52,559 nucleotides of DNA from the NCBI GenBank assembly GCA_913777025.1, contig CAJYQM010000405.1, positions 1-52,559 of the forward strand, given 5' to 3'. The notes under the pieces are model-generated. The model was not told the DNA's origin, searched no databases, and saw nothing but the letters and a program-made list of their open reading frames with translations. Origin of the DNA: an uncultured Massilia sp. (GTDB lineage: Bacteria; Pseudomonadota; Gammaproteobacteria; Burkholderiales; Burkholderiaceae_D). A program made the position numbers and the translations under genes. Below are positions 41,606-51,130 of the stretch, piece after piece. Positions within the stretch are counted from its first letter, which is position 1. Each line of letters begins with the position of its first letter.

Positions 41606-42522
41606 AACAACGCAACGACTCTGCCCAGCTCCGCGTGCGCGGCTTGATGGCCGCCGTCGGGGTCTCCCTGTTGCTGGGCGGTTGCGCCACGACGAACAAT
41701 CCGAATGATCCGTTCGAGAAGTTCAACCGCGCGATGTTCACCTTCAACGACGCGGTCGACCGTACGGCGCTGAAGCCAGCCGCCACCGCCTACAAGAAAG
41801 TCACCCCGAGCTTCGTGCAGACGGGCGTGAACAACTTCTTCGGCAACCTGTCGGACCTGTGGAGCGCGGCCAACAACTTCGCCCAGTTCAAGGGCCGTGA
41901 CGGCATGAACGATTTCACCCGCTTTGCCGTGAACTCGACCCTGGGCCTGGCCGGCGTGCTCGACATCGCCACCCCGGCCGGCCTGGCCAAGCACAACGAA
42001 GACCTGGGCCAGACCCTGGGTTACTGGGGCGTGCCAGCCGGCCCCTACTTGATGTTGCCGATTCTGGGCCCATCTACGATCCGTGACACGGCCGCGCTGC
42101 CGGGCGACTGGTGGGGCGACGCGTGGACCCACGTGAACGACGTGCCGTGGCGCAATAGCGGCATCGTGCTGCGCGCGGTCGACCAGCGCGCCAGCGTGCT
42201 GGACGCCTCGAACCTGCTGGAAGATGCCGCCCTCGACCGCTATGAGTTCATCCGCGACGGTTACCTGCAGCGTCGCGCCAGCAAGGTGCTGGACACCGAC
42301 AAGGCCCAGGAGCGCGCCGACAAGGTGCAGGGCAAGATCGACCAGGTCCAGGAAAAGGTGTCGGAACGGCTGGAAAAGCTGGGCGTGAAGAAGCCGGCGG
42401 CGCCGGGCGAGGAAGGCGACGCCGTGGCGCCGGCACCGGCGGGCACCGAACCGGCGACCGATTCGGCACCCAACAACCCGCCGGCCCCGGCGCCCGTGTC
42501 ATCCGAACCGGTCCAGAAGTAG
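41602..42522 (+). CDS. mlaA: Outer-membrane lipoprotein MlaA (VacJ)
   Basis: A 306 aa VacJ-family lipoprotein. The signal peptide ends in the lipobox LLGGC, with lipidated Cys28. The family core follows: NDPFEKFNRAMFTFND, TPAGLAKHNEDLGQTLGYWGVPAGPYLMLP and DRYEFIRDGYLQRR. A charged helix and a Pro/Ala-rich tail (about 255-306) are accessory. MlaA sits in the outer membrane and removes mislocalised phospholipid from its outer leaflet, handing it to MlaC. In E. coli mlaA is unlinked; here it is within the operon. Confidence 0.96.
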   Translation: MKQRNDSAQLRVRGLMAAVGVSLLLGGCATTNNPNDPFEKFNRAMFTFNDAVDRTALKPAATAYKKVTPSFVQTGVNNFFGNLSDLWSAANNFAQFKGRDGMNDFTRFAVNSTLGLAGVLDIATPAGLAKHNEDLGQTLGYWGVPAGPYLMLPILGPSTIRDTAALPGDWWGDAWTHVNDVPWRNSGIVLRAVDQRASVLDASNLLEDAALDRYEFIRDGYLQRRASKVLDTDKAQERADKVQGKIDQVQEKVSERLEKLGVKKPAAPGEEGDAVAPAPAGTEPATDSAPNNPPAPAPVSSEPVQK

Positions 42523-42586
42523 TTAACGAAGGCCGAGCCGGGCTGAGTACGCGCCCGGGAGGCCCCAACCAGACAAAAGGAACACC

Positions 42587-43237
42587 ATGAAACCCATCGC
42601 ACAACTGATCGTGACCGCCGCCACCGTGGCCATCTCCACCAGCCTGATCGCTGCGCCGGCCGTGGCTGCCGCCGAAACCCCGGACGCGCTGGTCAAGCGC
42701 GTCAGCACCGAAGTGATCGACAGCGTCAAGGCCGACAAGGACATCCAGGCCGGCAACCGCCAGAAGATCATGGACCTGGTCAACAGCAAGATCCTGCCCT
42801 ACGTCGATGCGCAGAAGATGACCCAGCAGGCCGCCGGCCGCTTCTGGCGCCAGGCCAGCCCGGAACAGCAGAAGCAGCTGACGGAAGAGTTCCGCACCCT
42901 GCTGGTCTACACCTACTCGGGCGCGCTGGCCCAGATCAAGAATGAAACGGTGGAGTTCAAGCCGTTCCGCGCCGACCCGGCCGCCAACGAGGTCGAGGTG
43001 AAATCCCAGGTCAACATGACCCGCGGTGAGCCGATCACCCTGAACTACCGCCTGTCCAAGGGCGCGCAGGGCTGGAAGATCTACGACATCAACGTGCTCG
43101 GCGCCTGGCTGGTCCAGACTTACACCAGCACCTTCACGTCCGAAATCAGCAAGGGCGGCATCGATGGCCTGATCAAGAAGCTGCGCGACCGCAACCAGCA
43201 GCTGGCCAGCAAGCCGCTGCAAGCCCCGGCCAAGTAA
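42587..43237 (+). CDS. mlaC: Periplasmic phospholipid carrier MlaC
   Basis: A 216 aa periplasmic protein with a signal peptide ending near AAPAVAAAE. The MlaC (Ttg2D) fold follows, seen in FWRQASPEQQKQLTEEFRTLLVYTYSGAL and GWKIYDINVLGAWLV. It ferries phospholipid between MlaA and MlaFEDB. AAAGGA precedes ATG 42587. mlaB begins four bases past its stop. Confidence 0.96.
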   Translation: MKPIAQLIVTAATVAISTSLIAAPAVAAAETPDALVKRVSTEVIDSVKADKDIQAGNRQKIMDLVNSKILPYVDAQKMTQQAAGRFWRQASPEQQKQLTEEFRTLLVYTYSGALAQIKNETVEFKPFRADPAANEVEVKSQVNMTRGEPITLNYRLSKGAQGWKIYDINVLGAWLVQTYTSTFTSEISKGGIDGLIKKLRDRNQQLASKPLQAPAK

Positions 43238-43241
43238 GCCC

Positions 43242-43517
43242 ATGGCGGAAGCGAATCCCATGCTCTCGCTGGATGCCCTGACTTTCCAGAACGCGCAAGC
43301 GGCGCTGGACCAGGGCTGCGCGGCGCTGGCCGCCGGCGAAACCGTGTTCGACCTCGGCGGCGTCAAGTCCGCCGATTCGTCGGCGCTGGCGCTGATGCTG
43401 GCCTGGCAGCGCCGGGCGCAGGCGCAGGGGCGGGTACTCAAGTTCATCAACGTGCCGGCCAACGTCGATGCGCTGGCGAGCCTGTACGGCGTCGAAGGAT
43501 TGCTGGGACGCGCGTAG
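43242..43517 (+). CDS. mlaB: STAS-domain Mla subunit
   Basis: A 91 aa STAS-domain protein. The core GETVFDLGGVKSADSSALALMLAWQRRA matches MlaB, which binds MlaF and supports complex assembly and ATPase activity. ATG 43242 or 43260 could start it; the first is next to the mlaC stop. The stop codon TAG (43515-43517) is part of a dispersed palindromic element beginning at 43514, so the end of this gene was probably set by insertion of that element. Confidence 0.93.
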   Translation: MAEANPMLSLDALTFQNAQAALDQGCAALAAGETVFDLGGVKSADSSALALMLAWQRRAQAQGRVLKFINVPANVDALASLYGVEGLLGRA

Positions 43518-43558
43518 GGTGGACGCGGACGGCGAGTCGGGTATCCCGTCCACCCTAC
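43514..43558. repeat. GTAGGGTGGACG-family palindromic element at the end of mlaB
   Basis: The element starts GTAGGGTGGACGCGGACGG and ends CCGTCCACCCTAC, with 5' and 3' arms complementary over about 11 bases. It matches the left unit at 5842 almost exactly. It overlaps the mlaB stop codon and abuts a terminator. Confidence 0.85.
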
Positions 43559-43563
43559 CAAAC

Positions 43564-43598
43564 AACGCCACAACCGGAAGGTTGTGGCGTTTTCTTCT
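43564..43598 (+). terminator. Terminator of the mla operon
   Basis: AACGCCACAACC (43564-43575) pairs with GGTTGTGGCGTT (43580-43591), loop GGAA, then TTTCTTCT. TATAAT directly follows (43598-43603) and may be the -10 of the next transcription unit, although no clear -35 is seen. Confidence 0.92.
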
Positions 43599-43650
43599 AT
43601 AATGGCTCGTTTCCCCGCAAGCCCCTCCGATCCTCCGGGCCATCCAACGA

Positions 43651-44598
43651 ATGACAGCAGCCATCCAGATTGACCGCGTCGAAAAAAGCTACAAGGGCTT
43701 CAAGGCCCTGAAGGGCGTTTCGCTCAGTATCGAACAAGGCGAGTTTTTCGGCCTGCTCGGCCCGAACGGCGCCGGCAAGACCACCCTGATCTCCACCATC
43801 GCCGGCCTGATCCGGCCGGACGTGGGCAGCGTGCGCATCCACGGCCACGACGTCGTGTCCGACTTCCGCAAGGCGCGCATGAACCTGGGCGTGGTGCCGC
43901 AGGAATTGGTGTTCGACCCCTTCTTCACGGTGCGCGAGACGCTGCGCCTGCAATCGGGCTACTTCGGCCTGAAGAACAACGACAAGTGGATCGACGAGGT
44001 GATGGAAAACCTCGACCTGACGGCCAAGGCCGACGTCAACATGCGCGCCCTGTCCGGCGGCATGAAGCGCCGCGTGCTGGTGGCCCAGGCGCTGGTGCAC
44101 AAGCCGCCCGTGATCGTGCTCGACGAGCCGACCGCCGGCGTCGACGTCGAATTGCGCCAGACCCTGTGGAAGTTCATCTCGCGCCTGAACCGCGAGGGCC
44201 ACACCGTCGTGCTCACCACGCACTACCTGGAAGAAGCGCAGGCCATGTGCCAGCGCGTGGCCATGCTCAAGACCGGCAACGTGGTCGCGCTCGACACGAT
44301 GTCCCAGCTGCTGCGCCGCGTGTCCGGCTCCTCGCTGGTCGTGCACCTCAAGCACGGCACGCTGCCGGAAGGGCTGCGCCACCTGGTTGCCCACGACGAG
44401 CACGACGAAGGCAAGGCCAATGGCGGCAACAAGTACACGCTGCGCGTGAACGAGTACGCCGAAGTCGAAGGCATCCTGGCGCGCCTGCGCGAATCGGGTG
44501 CCCAGATCGACGAGATGCAATTGCAGCAGGCCGACCTGGAAGACATCTTCATCCAGATCATGGAAGGCGAATCCCAAGCTGGAGCAGCGGTACGATGA
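43651..44598 (+). CDS. ABC transporter ATP-binding protein (YadG-like)
   Basis: A 315 aa ATPase of the ABC-2 drug/lipid/polysaccharide exporter type. Walker A is GPNGAGKTTL (about 38-47), the signature is LSGGMKRRVL, Walker B is VIVLDEPTAGVD, and the switch His is in LTTHYLEEA. An extra C-terminal domain (about 220-315) is typical of YadG. It overlaps the permease gene as ATGA (44595). The substrate of YadGH-type exporters is not established. Confidence 0.93.
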   Translation: MTAAIQIDRVEKSYKGFKALKGVSLSIEQGEFFGLLGPNGAGKTTLISTIAGLIRPDVGSVRIHGHDVVSDFRKARMNLGVVPQELVFDPFFTVRETLRLQSGYFGLKNNDKWIDEVMENLDLTAKADVNMRALSGGMKRRVLVAQALVHKPPVIVLDEPTAGVDVELRQTLWKFISRLNREGHTVVLTTHYLEEAQAMCQRVAMLKTGNVVALDTMSQLLRRVSGSSLVVHLKHGTLPEGLRHLVAHDEHDEGKANGGNKYTLRVNEYAEVEGILARLRESGAQIDEMQLQQADLEDIFIQIMEGESQAGAAVR

Positions 44599-45362
44599 AT
44601 TTCATTTCCACGGGTTTCCGTACCCTGTTTTACAAAGAAATCCTGCGTTTCTGGAAGGTCGCCACCCAGACCATCGCCGCGCCGGTCGTCACTTCGATGC
44701 TCTACCTCTTGATCTTCGGCCACGTGCTCGAGGGCCGCGTGCAGATGCTCGAGGGCGTCGACTACACCGCCTTCCTGATCCCGGGCCTGGTCATGATGAG
44801 CGTGCTGCAGAACGCGTTCGCCAACTCCTCGTCTTCGCTGATCCAGTCGAAGATCACCGGCAACCTGGTGTTCATCCTGCTGCCGCCGCTGTCGCACTGG
44901 GAAATCCTGTCGGCCTACGTGACCGCGTCCATCGTGCGCGGCCTGGCCGTCGGCGCGGGCGTGTTCATCATCACCGCCTGGTTCGCCCACCTGTCCTTCG
45001 TGGCGCCGCTGTGGATCATCGTGTTCGCGCTGATGGGCGCGGCCATCCTCGGCACCATGGGCGTGATCGCCGGTATCTGGGCCGAAAAGTTCGACCAGCT
45101 GGCCGCTTTCCAGAATTTCCTGATCATGCCTGCAACATTTTTGGCCGGTGTGTTCTATTCCATCCAGAAACTGCCCCCGTTCTGGCTGGCAGTCTCGCAT
45201 TTCAACCCGTTCTTTTATATGATTGACGGGTTCCGCTACGGCTTCTTCGGCAAGTCGGACGTCTCGCCCTGGACCAGCCTGGCCATCGTGGCCGTGTTCT
45301 TCGCGGTGCTGGCCGCCGTTGCGATCAACATGCTGCGCCGCGGGTACAAGCTGCGTCACTGA
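44595..45362 (+). CDS. ABC-2 type transporter permease (YadH-like)
   Basis: A 255 aa permease with about six hydrophobic segments. It bears the YadH marks GFRTLFYKEILRFWKVATQTI, LIPGLVMMSVLQNAFANSSSSLIQSKI and FNPFFYMIDGFRYGFFG. It forms the membrane part of the exporter with the preceding ATPase. The bolA-like gene follows after 58 bp that contain a duplicated GAGCACCC. Confidence 0.93.
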   Translation: MNFISTGFRTLFYKEILRFWKVATQTIAAPVVTSMLYLLIFGHVLEGRVQMLEGVDYTAFLIPGLVMMSVLQNAFANSSSSLIQSKITGNLVFILLPPLSHWEILSAYVTASIVRGLAVGAGVFIITAWFAHLSFVAPLWIIVFALMGAAILGTMGVIAGIWAEKFDQLAAFQNFLIMPATFLAGVFYSIQKLPPFWLAVSHFNPFFYMIDGFRYGFFGKSDVSPWTSLAIVAVFFAVLAAVAINMLRRGYKLRH

Positions 45363-45420
45363 GCACCCAGTACCGAGCACCCCGTATCAAGCACCACGAC
45401 TTACCGGATTCCTGAACATT

Positions 45421-45663
45421 ATGGCAACCACACCTGAACTGATCCACGGCTACATCTCCAAGGGCCTGGACTGCACCCACCTGGAAGTGGAGGGCGACGG
45501 CCAGCACTTCACCGCCGTCATCGTCTCGAACGCCTTCGCCGGCAAGAGCCGCATCCAGCGCCACCAGATCGTGTACGCGGCGCTGGGCGACCGCATGCGC
45601 GAGGAAATCCACGCGCTGTCGATGAAGACGCTGACCCCCGAAGAATACGCAACCCAAGGATAA
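45421..45663 (+). CDS. ibaG: BolA-family protein (IbaG-like)
   Basis: An 80 aa BolA-fold protein. The conserved helix-turn region is seen in [31 protein letters not shown], and the tail is [16 protein letters not shown]. IbaG/BolA proteins bind [2Fe-2S] clusters with monothiol glutaredoxins; a grxD gene lies at 13686. Its place between an ABC block and murA is the same as ibaG in E. coli, where it lies after mlaFEDCB. It ends two bases before murA, so it is likely co-transcribed with it. Confidence 0.93.
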   Translation: MATTPELIHGYISKGLDCTHLEVEGDGQHFTAVIVSNAFAGKSRIQRHQIVYAALGDRMREEIHALSMKTLTPEEYATQG

Positions 45664-45665
45664 GC

Positions 45666-46916
45666 ATGGACAAGCTCCAGATCACCGGCGGCAAGCGCCT
45701 GAACGGCGACATCCCCATCTCGGGCGCCAAGAATGCGGCCCTGCCGATCCTGTGCGCGGGCCTCTTGACCGCCGGCGACCTCGTACTTTCCAACGTCCCG
45801 CGCCTGCACGACGTGCGCACCATGCTCAAGCTGCTGGCCCAGACCGGCCTGAAGGTGACGCAGGACGACGAGAATGTCACCCTGAACGGCGCCAGCATCG
45901 ACAAGCTCGAAGCGCCGTACGAGATGGTGAAAACCATGCGCGCCTCGATCCTGGTACTGGGCCCGATGCTGGCGCGCTTCGGCGAAGCCAAGGTCTCGCT
46001 GCCGGGCGGCTGCGCGATCGGTTCGCGTCCGGTCGACCAGCACATCAAGGGCTTGCGCGCGATGGGCGCCGAGATCACGATCGAAGGCGGCTACATCCAC
46101 GCCAAGTGCGCCAAATTGCAGGGCGCGCGCATCCACACCGACATGATCACCGTCACCGGCACCGAAAACCTGCTGATGGCGGCGACCCTGGCCGAAGGCG
46201 AGACCGTGCTGGAAAACGCCGCGCGCGAGCCGGAAGTGACGGACCTGGCCAACATGCTGGTCGCGATGGGCGCCCGGATCGAGGGCATCGGCACCGACCG
46301 CCTGGTGATCCAGGGCGTCGAGGCGCTGCACGGCACGAAGCACGCGGTCATCTCGGACCGCATCGAAGCCGCGACTTTCCTGTGCGCGGTGGCGGCCACC
46401 GGCGGCGACATCCGCATCACCCGCACCCGCACCGACATCTTCGACGTTGCGCTGGACAAGCTGCGCAGCATGGGCTTGCAACTCGAGGTCGAAGGCGATT
46501 CGATCCGCGCCCGCATGGATGGCCGCCCGCAGCCGGTGTCCTTCCGCACCACGGAGTACCCGGGCTTCCCGACCGACATGCAGGCCCAGTTCATGGCGGT
46601 GAACACCATCGCGGGTGGCCCGAGCCGCGTGACCGAGACCATTTTCGAGAACCGCTTCATGCACGTCCAGGAAATGAACCGCCTGGGCGCGCACATCCTC
46701 ACCGAGGGCAACACCGCCTTCATCAAGGGCGTCGATCGCCTGATCGGCGCGCCGGTGATGGCGACCGACCTGCGGGCTTCGGCCTCGCTGGTGATCGCCG
46801 GGCTGGCGGCGCAAGGCACGACCCTGGTCGACCGCATCTACCACCTGGATCGCGGGTATGATCGGATGGAAGACAAGCTGTCGGCGGTGGGTGCCGATAT
46901 CGTGCGGATCAAATAA
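45666..46916 (+). CDS. murA: UDP-N-acetylglucosamine 1-carboxyvinyltransferase
   Basis: A 416 aa MurA, catalysing the first committed step of peptidoglycan synthesis: enolpyruvyl transfer from PEP to UDP-GlcNAc. The N-terminus has [12 protein letters not shown]. The active-site loop carries Cys116 in [16 protein letters not shown], the target of fosfomycin in this family. AAGGA precedes ATG 45666 by a few bases. It is followed by a dispersed palindromic element and hisG. Confidence 0.98.
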   Translation: MDKLQITGGKRLNGDIPISGAKNAALPILCAGLLTAGDLVLSNVPRLHDVRTMLKLLAQTGLKVTQDDENVTLNGASIDKLEAPYEMVKTMRASILVLGPMLARFGEAKVSLPGGCAIGSRPVDQHIKGLRAMGAEITIEGGYIHAKCAKLQGARIHTDMITVTGTENLLMAATLAEGETVLENAAREPEVTDLANMLVAMGARIEGIGTDRLVIQGVEALHGTKHAVISDRIEAATFLCAVAATGGDIRITRTRTDIFDVALDKLRSMGLQLEVEGDSIRARMDGRPQPVSFRTTEYPGFPTDMQAQFMAVNTIAGGPSRVTETIFENRFMHVQEMNRLGAHILTEGNTAFIKGVDRLIGAPVMATDLRASASLVIAGLAAQGTTLVDRIYHLDRGYDRMEDKLSAVGADIVRIK

Positions 46917-46948
46917 AGTTATCATTGGCTTGGTGCCTGTCTTACCAA

Positions 46949-47035
46949 CGTCGCCCCTGCGAATGCAGGGGCCCAAGTTGGAGGCGCAGCCAAAATGCAA
47001 GCAGCACTTGGGCCCCTGCCTTCGCAGGGGCGACG
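46949..47035. repeat. 87 bp composite palindromic element between murA and hisG
   Basis: The element begins CGTCGCCCCTGCGAA and ends TTCGCAGGGGCGACG, with inner arms CCCAAGTT/CACTTGGG. It has the same 87 bp length and layout as the gltB-gltD element, with matching changes on both arms (CCCCTGC/GCAGGGG). Paired substitutions across the stem show that structure is kept. Confidence 0.88.
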
Positions 47036-47064
47036 AGTGCAGCGTCATACATTAAAGCAGTCAC

Positions 47065-47736
47065 ATGACCACTACCACCCAGGACAGCCCGCAGCTGATC
47101 CTCGCCCTGTCCAAAGGCCGCATCTTCGAAGACACGTTGCCCCTGCTGTCCGCAGCCGGCATCGAAGTCTTAGAGAACCCGGAAACCTCGCGCAAGCTGA
47201 TCCTTGCGACCAACGACCCTGGCGTACGCGTGCTGATCGTGCGCGCCAGCGACGTGCCGACCTATGTCCAGCATGGCGCCGCCGACTTCGGCGTGGCCGG
47301 CAAGGACGTGCTGCTCGAGCATGGCGGCGAGGGGCTGTACCAGCCGGTCGACCTGCGCATCGCCTGCTGCCGCATGTCGGTGGCGGTGAACGCCGGTTTC
47401 GATTACGAGAACGCGGTGCGCCAGGGCGCGCGCCTGCGCGTGGCGACCAAGTTCGTGAACACCGCGCGCCAGCACTTCGCCGCCAAGGGCGTCCACGTCG
47501 ACCTGATCAAGCTGTATGGTTCGATGGAACTGGCGCCGCTGGTCGGCCTGTCGGATGCCATCGTCGACGTGGTCTCGACTGGCGGCACGCTGCGCGCCAA
47601 CAACCTGGTCGAAGTCGAAAAGATCATGGACATCTCCTCGCGCCTGGTGGTCAACCAGGCCGCGCTCAAGCTCAAGCGCGAGCGCCTGCAACCGATCATC
47701 GAGGCGTTCGAACGCGCCTCCAAGCGTCAGGGCTGA
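47065..47736 (+). CDS. hisG: ATP phosphoribosyltransferase, short form
   Basis: A 223 aa HisG of the short type, which lacks the C-terminal regulatory domain and normally works with HisZ. It joins ATP and PRPP in the first step of histidine synthesis. Marks are [18 protein letters not shown], the central [13 protein letters not shown] and the PRPP-binding [17 protein letters not shown]. No hisZ is in the window. hisD begins three bases past the stop. Confidence 0.96.
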   Translation: MTTTTQDSPQLILALSKGRIFEDTLPLLSAAGIEVLENPETSRKLILATNDPGVRVLIVRASDVPTYVQHGAADFGVAGKDVLLEHGGEGLYQPVDLRIACCRMSVAVNAGFDYENAVRQGARLRVATKFVNTARQHFAAKGVHVDLIKLYGSMELAPLVGLSDAIVDVVSTGGTLRANNLVEVEKIMDISSRLVVNQAALKLKRERLQPIIEAFERASKRQG

Positions 47737-47739
47737 AGC

Positions 47740-49074
47740 ATGAACATCGCCAATCAAGTGCAAGTCAACAAGCTCGATTCCACCGCCGCCGACTTCAAGC
47801 AGCAGCTGCGCACGCTGCTCGCCTTCGAAGCGGAAACCGACGACGCCATCGAAACCGCCGTCGCCAGGATCCTCGCCGACGTCAAGGCGCGCGGCGATGC
47901 CGCCGTACTCGAGTACACCAACAAATTCGACCGGATCCCGGGCGGCGCCGCCAGCATGGCCGCCTTCGACCTGACCCAGGACGAGCTGCAGGGGGCGCTG
48001 GCCGCGCTGCCGGACGCCCAGCGCGCCGCGCTGCAGACGGCCGCCGACCGCATCCGCGTGTTCCACGAGCGCCAGAAGCAGGAATTGAACGGTTTTACCT
48101 ATACGGAAGCCGATGGCACCGTGCTGGGCCAGCGCGTGACCCCGCTGGACCGCGTCGGCATCTACGTCCCGGGCGGCAAGGCCGCGTATCCGTCGTCGGT
48201 GCTGATGAATGCGATTCCGGCGCAGGTCGCGGGCGTCAAGGACATCGTGATGGTCGTGCCGACCCCGGACGGCGTGAAGAACCAGATGGTGCTGGCCGCT
48301 GCGGCGATCGCCGGCGTGACGCGCGTGATCACCATCGGCGGCGCGCAAGCCGTGGCCGCGCTGGCCTACGGCACCGAGACGATTCCCGCGGTCGACAAGA
48401 TCGTCGGCCCCGGCAACGCCTACGTCGCCGCCGCCAAGCGCCGCGTGTTCGGCACGGTCGGCATCGACATGATCGCCGGCCCGTCGGAAATCCTGGTGCT
48501 GTGCGACGGCACCACCGACCCGGACTGGGTGGCGATGGACCTGTTCTCCCAGGCCGAGCACGACGAGCTGGCCCAGGCCATCCTGCTGTGCCCGGACGCC
48601 GATTACATCGCCAAGGTCGAAGCCAGCATCCACAAACTGCTGCCGACCATGCCGCGCAAGGACACGATCGCGACTTCGATGAGCGACCGTGGCGCCTTGG
48701 TGCTGGTGCGCGACATGGAAGAGGCGTGCGACATCGCCAACGACATCGCCGCCGAACACCTGGAAATCTCGGCTGCGGAACCGCAGCAGTGGGCCGACCG
48801 CATCCGCCACGCCGGCGCCATGTTCCTGGGCCGCTTCTCGTCCGAATCGCTGGGCGACTATTGCTGCGGCCCGAACCACGTGCTGCCGACCTCGCGCACG
48901 GCGCGCTTCTCGTCGCCGCTGGGCGTGTACGACTTCCAGAAGCGCTCGTCGGTGCTGTTCGTGTCCGAAGCCGGTGCCCAGACCCTGGGCAAGGTGGCGG
49001 CCGAACTCGCCTATGGAGAGGGACTGCAGGCGCACGCCCGCAGCGCGGAACTCCGCCTGAAAAACACGCCATGA
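47740..49074 (+). CDS. hisD: Histidinol dehydrogenase
   Basis: A 444 aa HisD, which oxidises L-histidinol to histidine in two NAD-dependent steps using zinc. Family marks are [42 protein letters not shown] and [12 protein letters not shown], with the metal-site FSQAEHDE. Its TGA overlaps the ATG of a DNA methyltransferase gene (ATGA at 49071) rather than hisC. Confidence 0.98.
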   Translation: MNIANQVQVNKLDSTAADFKQQLRTLLAFEAETDDAIETAVARILADVKARGDAAVLEYTNKFDRIPGGAASMAAFDLTQDELQGALAALPDAQRAALQTAADRIRVFHERQKQELNGFTYTEADGTVLGQRVTPLDRVGIYVPGGKAAYPSSVLMNAIPAQVAGVKDIVMVVPTPDGVKNQMVLAAAAIAGVTRVITIGGAQAVAALAYGTETIPAVDKIVGPGNAYVAAAKRRVFGTVGIDMIAGPSEILVLCDGTTDPDWVAMDLFSQAEHDELAQAILLCPDADYIAKVEASIHKLLPTMPRKDTIATSMSDRGALVLVRDMEEACDIANDIAAEHLEISAAEPQQWADRIRHAGAMFLGRFSSESLGDYCCGPNHVLPTSRTARFSSPLGVYDFQKRSSVLFVSEAGAQTLGKVAAELAYGEGLQAHARSAELRLKNTP

Positions 49075-50030
49075 CGGACTGGGTCGACCGGGTCTTCTGC
49101 GAGGATGCGCTGGCCGGGCTGGCGCGCATCCCCGACGGGTCCATCGACCTGATCCTGACCGATCCGCCGTACAACCTCGGCAAGGATTACGGCAACGATT
49201 CGGACCAGCTCAGTGCCGAGGACTACCTGGTCTGGACCGAAGCCTGGATCGATGCGGCGCTGCCCAAGCTGAAGGACAACGGCAGCCTGTACATCTTCTC
49301 CACCTGGCGCAACACGCCGGAAATCTTTGTCATGCTCAAGCGCCGCATGACGATGATGAACGAGATCATCTGGGACCGCCGCGTGCCCTCGATGGGCGGC
49401 AGCACCCGCAGCTTCAGCTCGGTGCACGACACGATCGGCTTCTTCGTGAAGCGCAAGGATTACTATTTCGACCTGGATGCCGTGCGCATCCCCTATGACG
49501 AGGCGACCAAGAAGGCGCGCTCGCGCTCGATCTTCGTCGGCGCCAAGTGGCTGGAAGTCGGCTACAACCCGAAAGACCTGTGGAGCGTGTCGCGCCTGCA
49601 CCGCGAGCATGCGGAACGGGTTGGCCACCCGACCCAGAAGCCGCTCGAAGTCATCGAACGCATGGTCAAGGCGTCCTGCCCGCCGGGCGGGATCGTGCTC
49701 GACCCGTTCATGGGCAGCGGCACCACGGCGGTGGCGGCCAAGCGGCTCGGGCGCCATTTCGCGGGCTTCGAGCTGAACCCGGATTATTGCGCGATCATCG
49801 AGCAGCGCCTGGCCGCGCCGGCGGTGCCGGCAAAGAAGCGGGCCGGGACTGGCCGCAAAAAGGACAAGGCTGTAACAAGCGCTGACCCCAAGACCGTCAT
49901 TCCCGCGCAGGCGGGAATCCAGGTTGCACGCATGCCGCAAACAAACTTGGGCTCCCGCCTGCGCGGGAGCGACGGTGCGGACGCCAACGATCAGAATGTA
50001 GACAACGCCACCCAAGGAGTAACCCAATGA
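49071..50030 (+). CDS. Site-specific DNA methyltransferase (beta class), inside the his operon
   Basis: A 319 aa amino-methyltransferase. Motif IV comes first ([11 protein letters not shown], catalytic DPPY at 31-34). The AdoMet motif I comes late ([28 protein letters not shown], 209-236), preceded by [14 protein letters not shown]. This is the beta-class order, and DPPY favours N6-adenine methylation. The recognition sequence cannot be read. There is no restriction gene nearby, so it is an orphan. It overlaps hisD upstream and hisC downstream, both as ATGA. Residues of about 275-302 are encoded by a dispersed palindromic element; the catalytic domain ends before about residue 250. Confidence 0.95.
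   Translation: MTDWVDRVFCEDALAGLARIPDGSIDLILTDPPYNLGKDYGNDSDQLSAEDYLVWTEAWIDAALPKLKDNGSLYIFSTWRNTPEIFVMLKRRMTMMNEIIWDRRVPSMGGSTRSFSSVHDTIGFFVKRKDYYFDLDAVRIPYDEATKKARSRSIFVGAKWLEVGYNPKDLWSVSRLHREHAERVGHPTQKPLEVIERMVKASCPPGGIVLDPFMGSGTTAVAAKRLGRHFAGFELNPDYCAIIEQRLAAPAVPAKKRAGTGRKKDKAVTSADPKTVIPAQAGIQVARMPQTNLGSRLRGSDGADANDQNVDNATQGVTQ
49895..49974. repeat. 80 bp palindromic element inside the methyltransferase gene
   Basis: The element begins CGTCATTCCCGCGCAGG and ends CCTGCGCGGGAGCGACG, with the AACTTGG inner arm conserved. It is a slightly shortened copy of the 87 bp family and is read through in frame, giving VIPAQAGIQ and SRLRGSDG in the protein. Confidence 0.88.
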
Positions 50031-51130
50031 CCGACATCGACACCCTCATCGCCAACACGATCCGCGAAGACGTCCGTGCCGGCCATAGCTACAAGGTGCC
50101 GGACGCCAGCGGCTACATCAAGCTCGACGCCATGGAAAACCCCTACGAGCTGCCCGATCCGCTGCGCACGGAACTGGCCACGCGCCTGGCCGACGCCGTC
50201 CTGAACCGCTATCCGGTGGCGTCCTACGCCACGCTGAAGCAGAAGATCCGCGATAACCTGGGCGTGCCCGCCGGTTACGATGTCATCCTCGGCAACGGCT
50301 CGGACGAGATCATCTCGATCCTTTGCACCGCCTGCGCGCGCCAGAGTCCGGACGATAAAAGCGGACGGGCCGTGGTGCTGGCCCCGACCCCGGCCTTCGT
50401 GATGTTCCAGCGCTCGGCCCAGTTCGCGGGCATGGATTACGTGGGCGTGCCCTTGCAGGCCGACTTTTCGCTGGACCTGCCGGCGATGCTGGCCGCGATC
50501 GCCGAGCACAAGCCGGCGCTGGTGTTCCTGGCCTACCCGAACAACCCGACCGGCAACCTGTTCGCCAGCGAGGACGTGATTGCCATCATCGAGGCGCTGG
50601 GCGACACCGGCATCGCCGTGGTCGACGAGGCCTATCAGCCGTTCGCGCGCACCAGCTTCATGGAGCGCCTGCCCCAGTACCCGAACATGGTCGTGATGCG
50701 GACATTGTCCAAGCTGGGCCTGGCCGGCATCCGCCTCGGCTACCTGGCCGCGGCCCCGGCGCTGCTGGACCAGTTCGACAAGGTGCGCCCGCCCTACAAC
50801 ATCAACGTGCTGACCCAGGTGGCGGCCGAGTTCGCGCTCGACCACCTCGACGTGCTGGACGCCCAGGCCGCCAGCCTGAACGACGCGCGCAGCGAACTGG
50901 CGGCCGCGATGGCGGCGCTGCCGGGCGTGACCGTGTATCCCTCGAGCGCGAATTTCATTACCGTGCGCGTACCGGACGCCGAGCGCACCTGCGCTACACT
51001 GTTCGCGGAAAAGGTATTGATTAAAAATTTGAGTAAAATGCATGGTTTGCTGGCCAACTGCATCCGCGTGACGGTCAGCACCCCGGAAGAGAATTCCATA
51101 TTCCTGAATGCCCTGAAGGCTTCCCTGTAA
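50027..51130 (+). CDS. hisC: Histidinol-phosphate aminotransferase
   Basis: A 367 aa class I/II PLP aminotransferase of histidine synthesis, converting imidazole-acetol phosphate to histidinol phosphate with glutamate as donor. Marks are [35 protein letters not shown], and the PLP lysine in [19 protein letters not shown] 50027 overlaps the methyltransferase stop; AGGAG lies just upstream. The stop TAA shares its last base with the hisB ATG (TAATG). Confidence 0.97.
   Translation: MTDIDTLIANTIREDVRAGHSYKVPDASGYIKLDAMENPYELPDPLRTELATRLADAVLNRYPVASYATLKQKIRDNLGVPAGYDVILGNGSDEIISILCTACARQSPDDKSGRAVVLAPTPAFVMFQRSAQFAGMDYVGVPLQADFSLDLPAMLAAIAEHKPALVFLAYPNNPTGNLFASEDVIAIIEALGDTGIAVVDEAYQPFARTSFMERLPQYPNMVVMRTLSKLGLAGIRLGYLAAAPALLDQFDKVRPPYNINVLTQVAAEFALDHLDVLDAQAASLNDARSELAAAMAALPGVTVYPSSANFITVRVPDAERTCATLFAEKVLIKNLSKMHGLLANCIRVTVSTPEENSIFLNALKASL

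Noticed and set aside
45363-45420. Duplicated GAGCACCC as an operator
   Set aside because: The copies are short, direct and too close together, and no regulator is nearby.
47170-49035. A 621-codon minus-strand frame opposite hisG and hisD
   Set aside because: It crosses two well-defined genes and has the composition of an antisense shadow.
46995-49070. A long upstream extension of the methyltransferase frame
   Set aside because: It overlaps hisG and hisD in another frame and is Arg/Gly-rich nonsense; the real start is ATG 49071.
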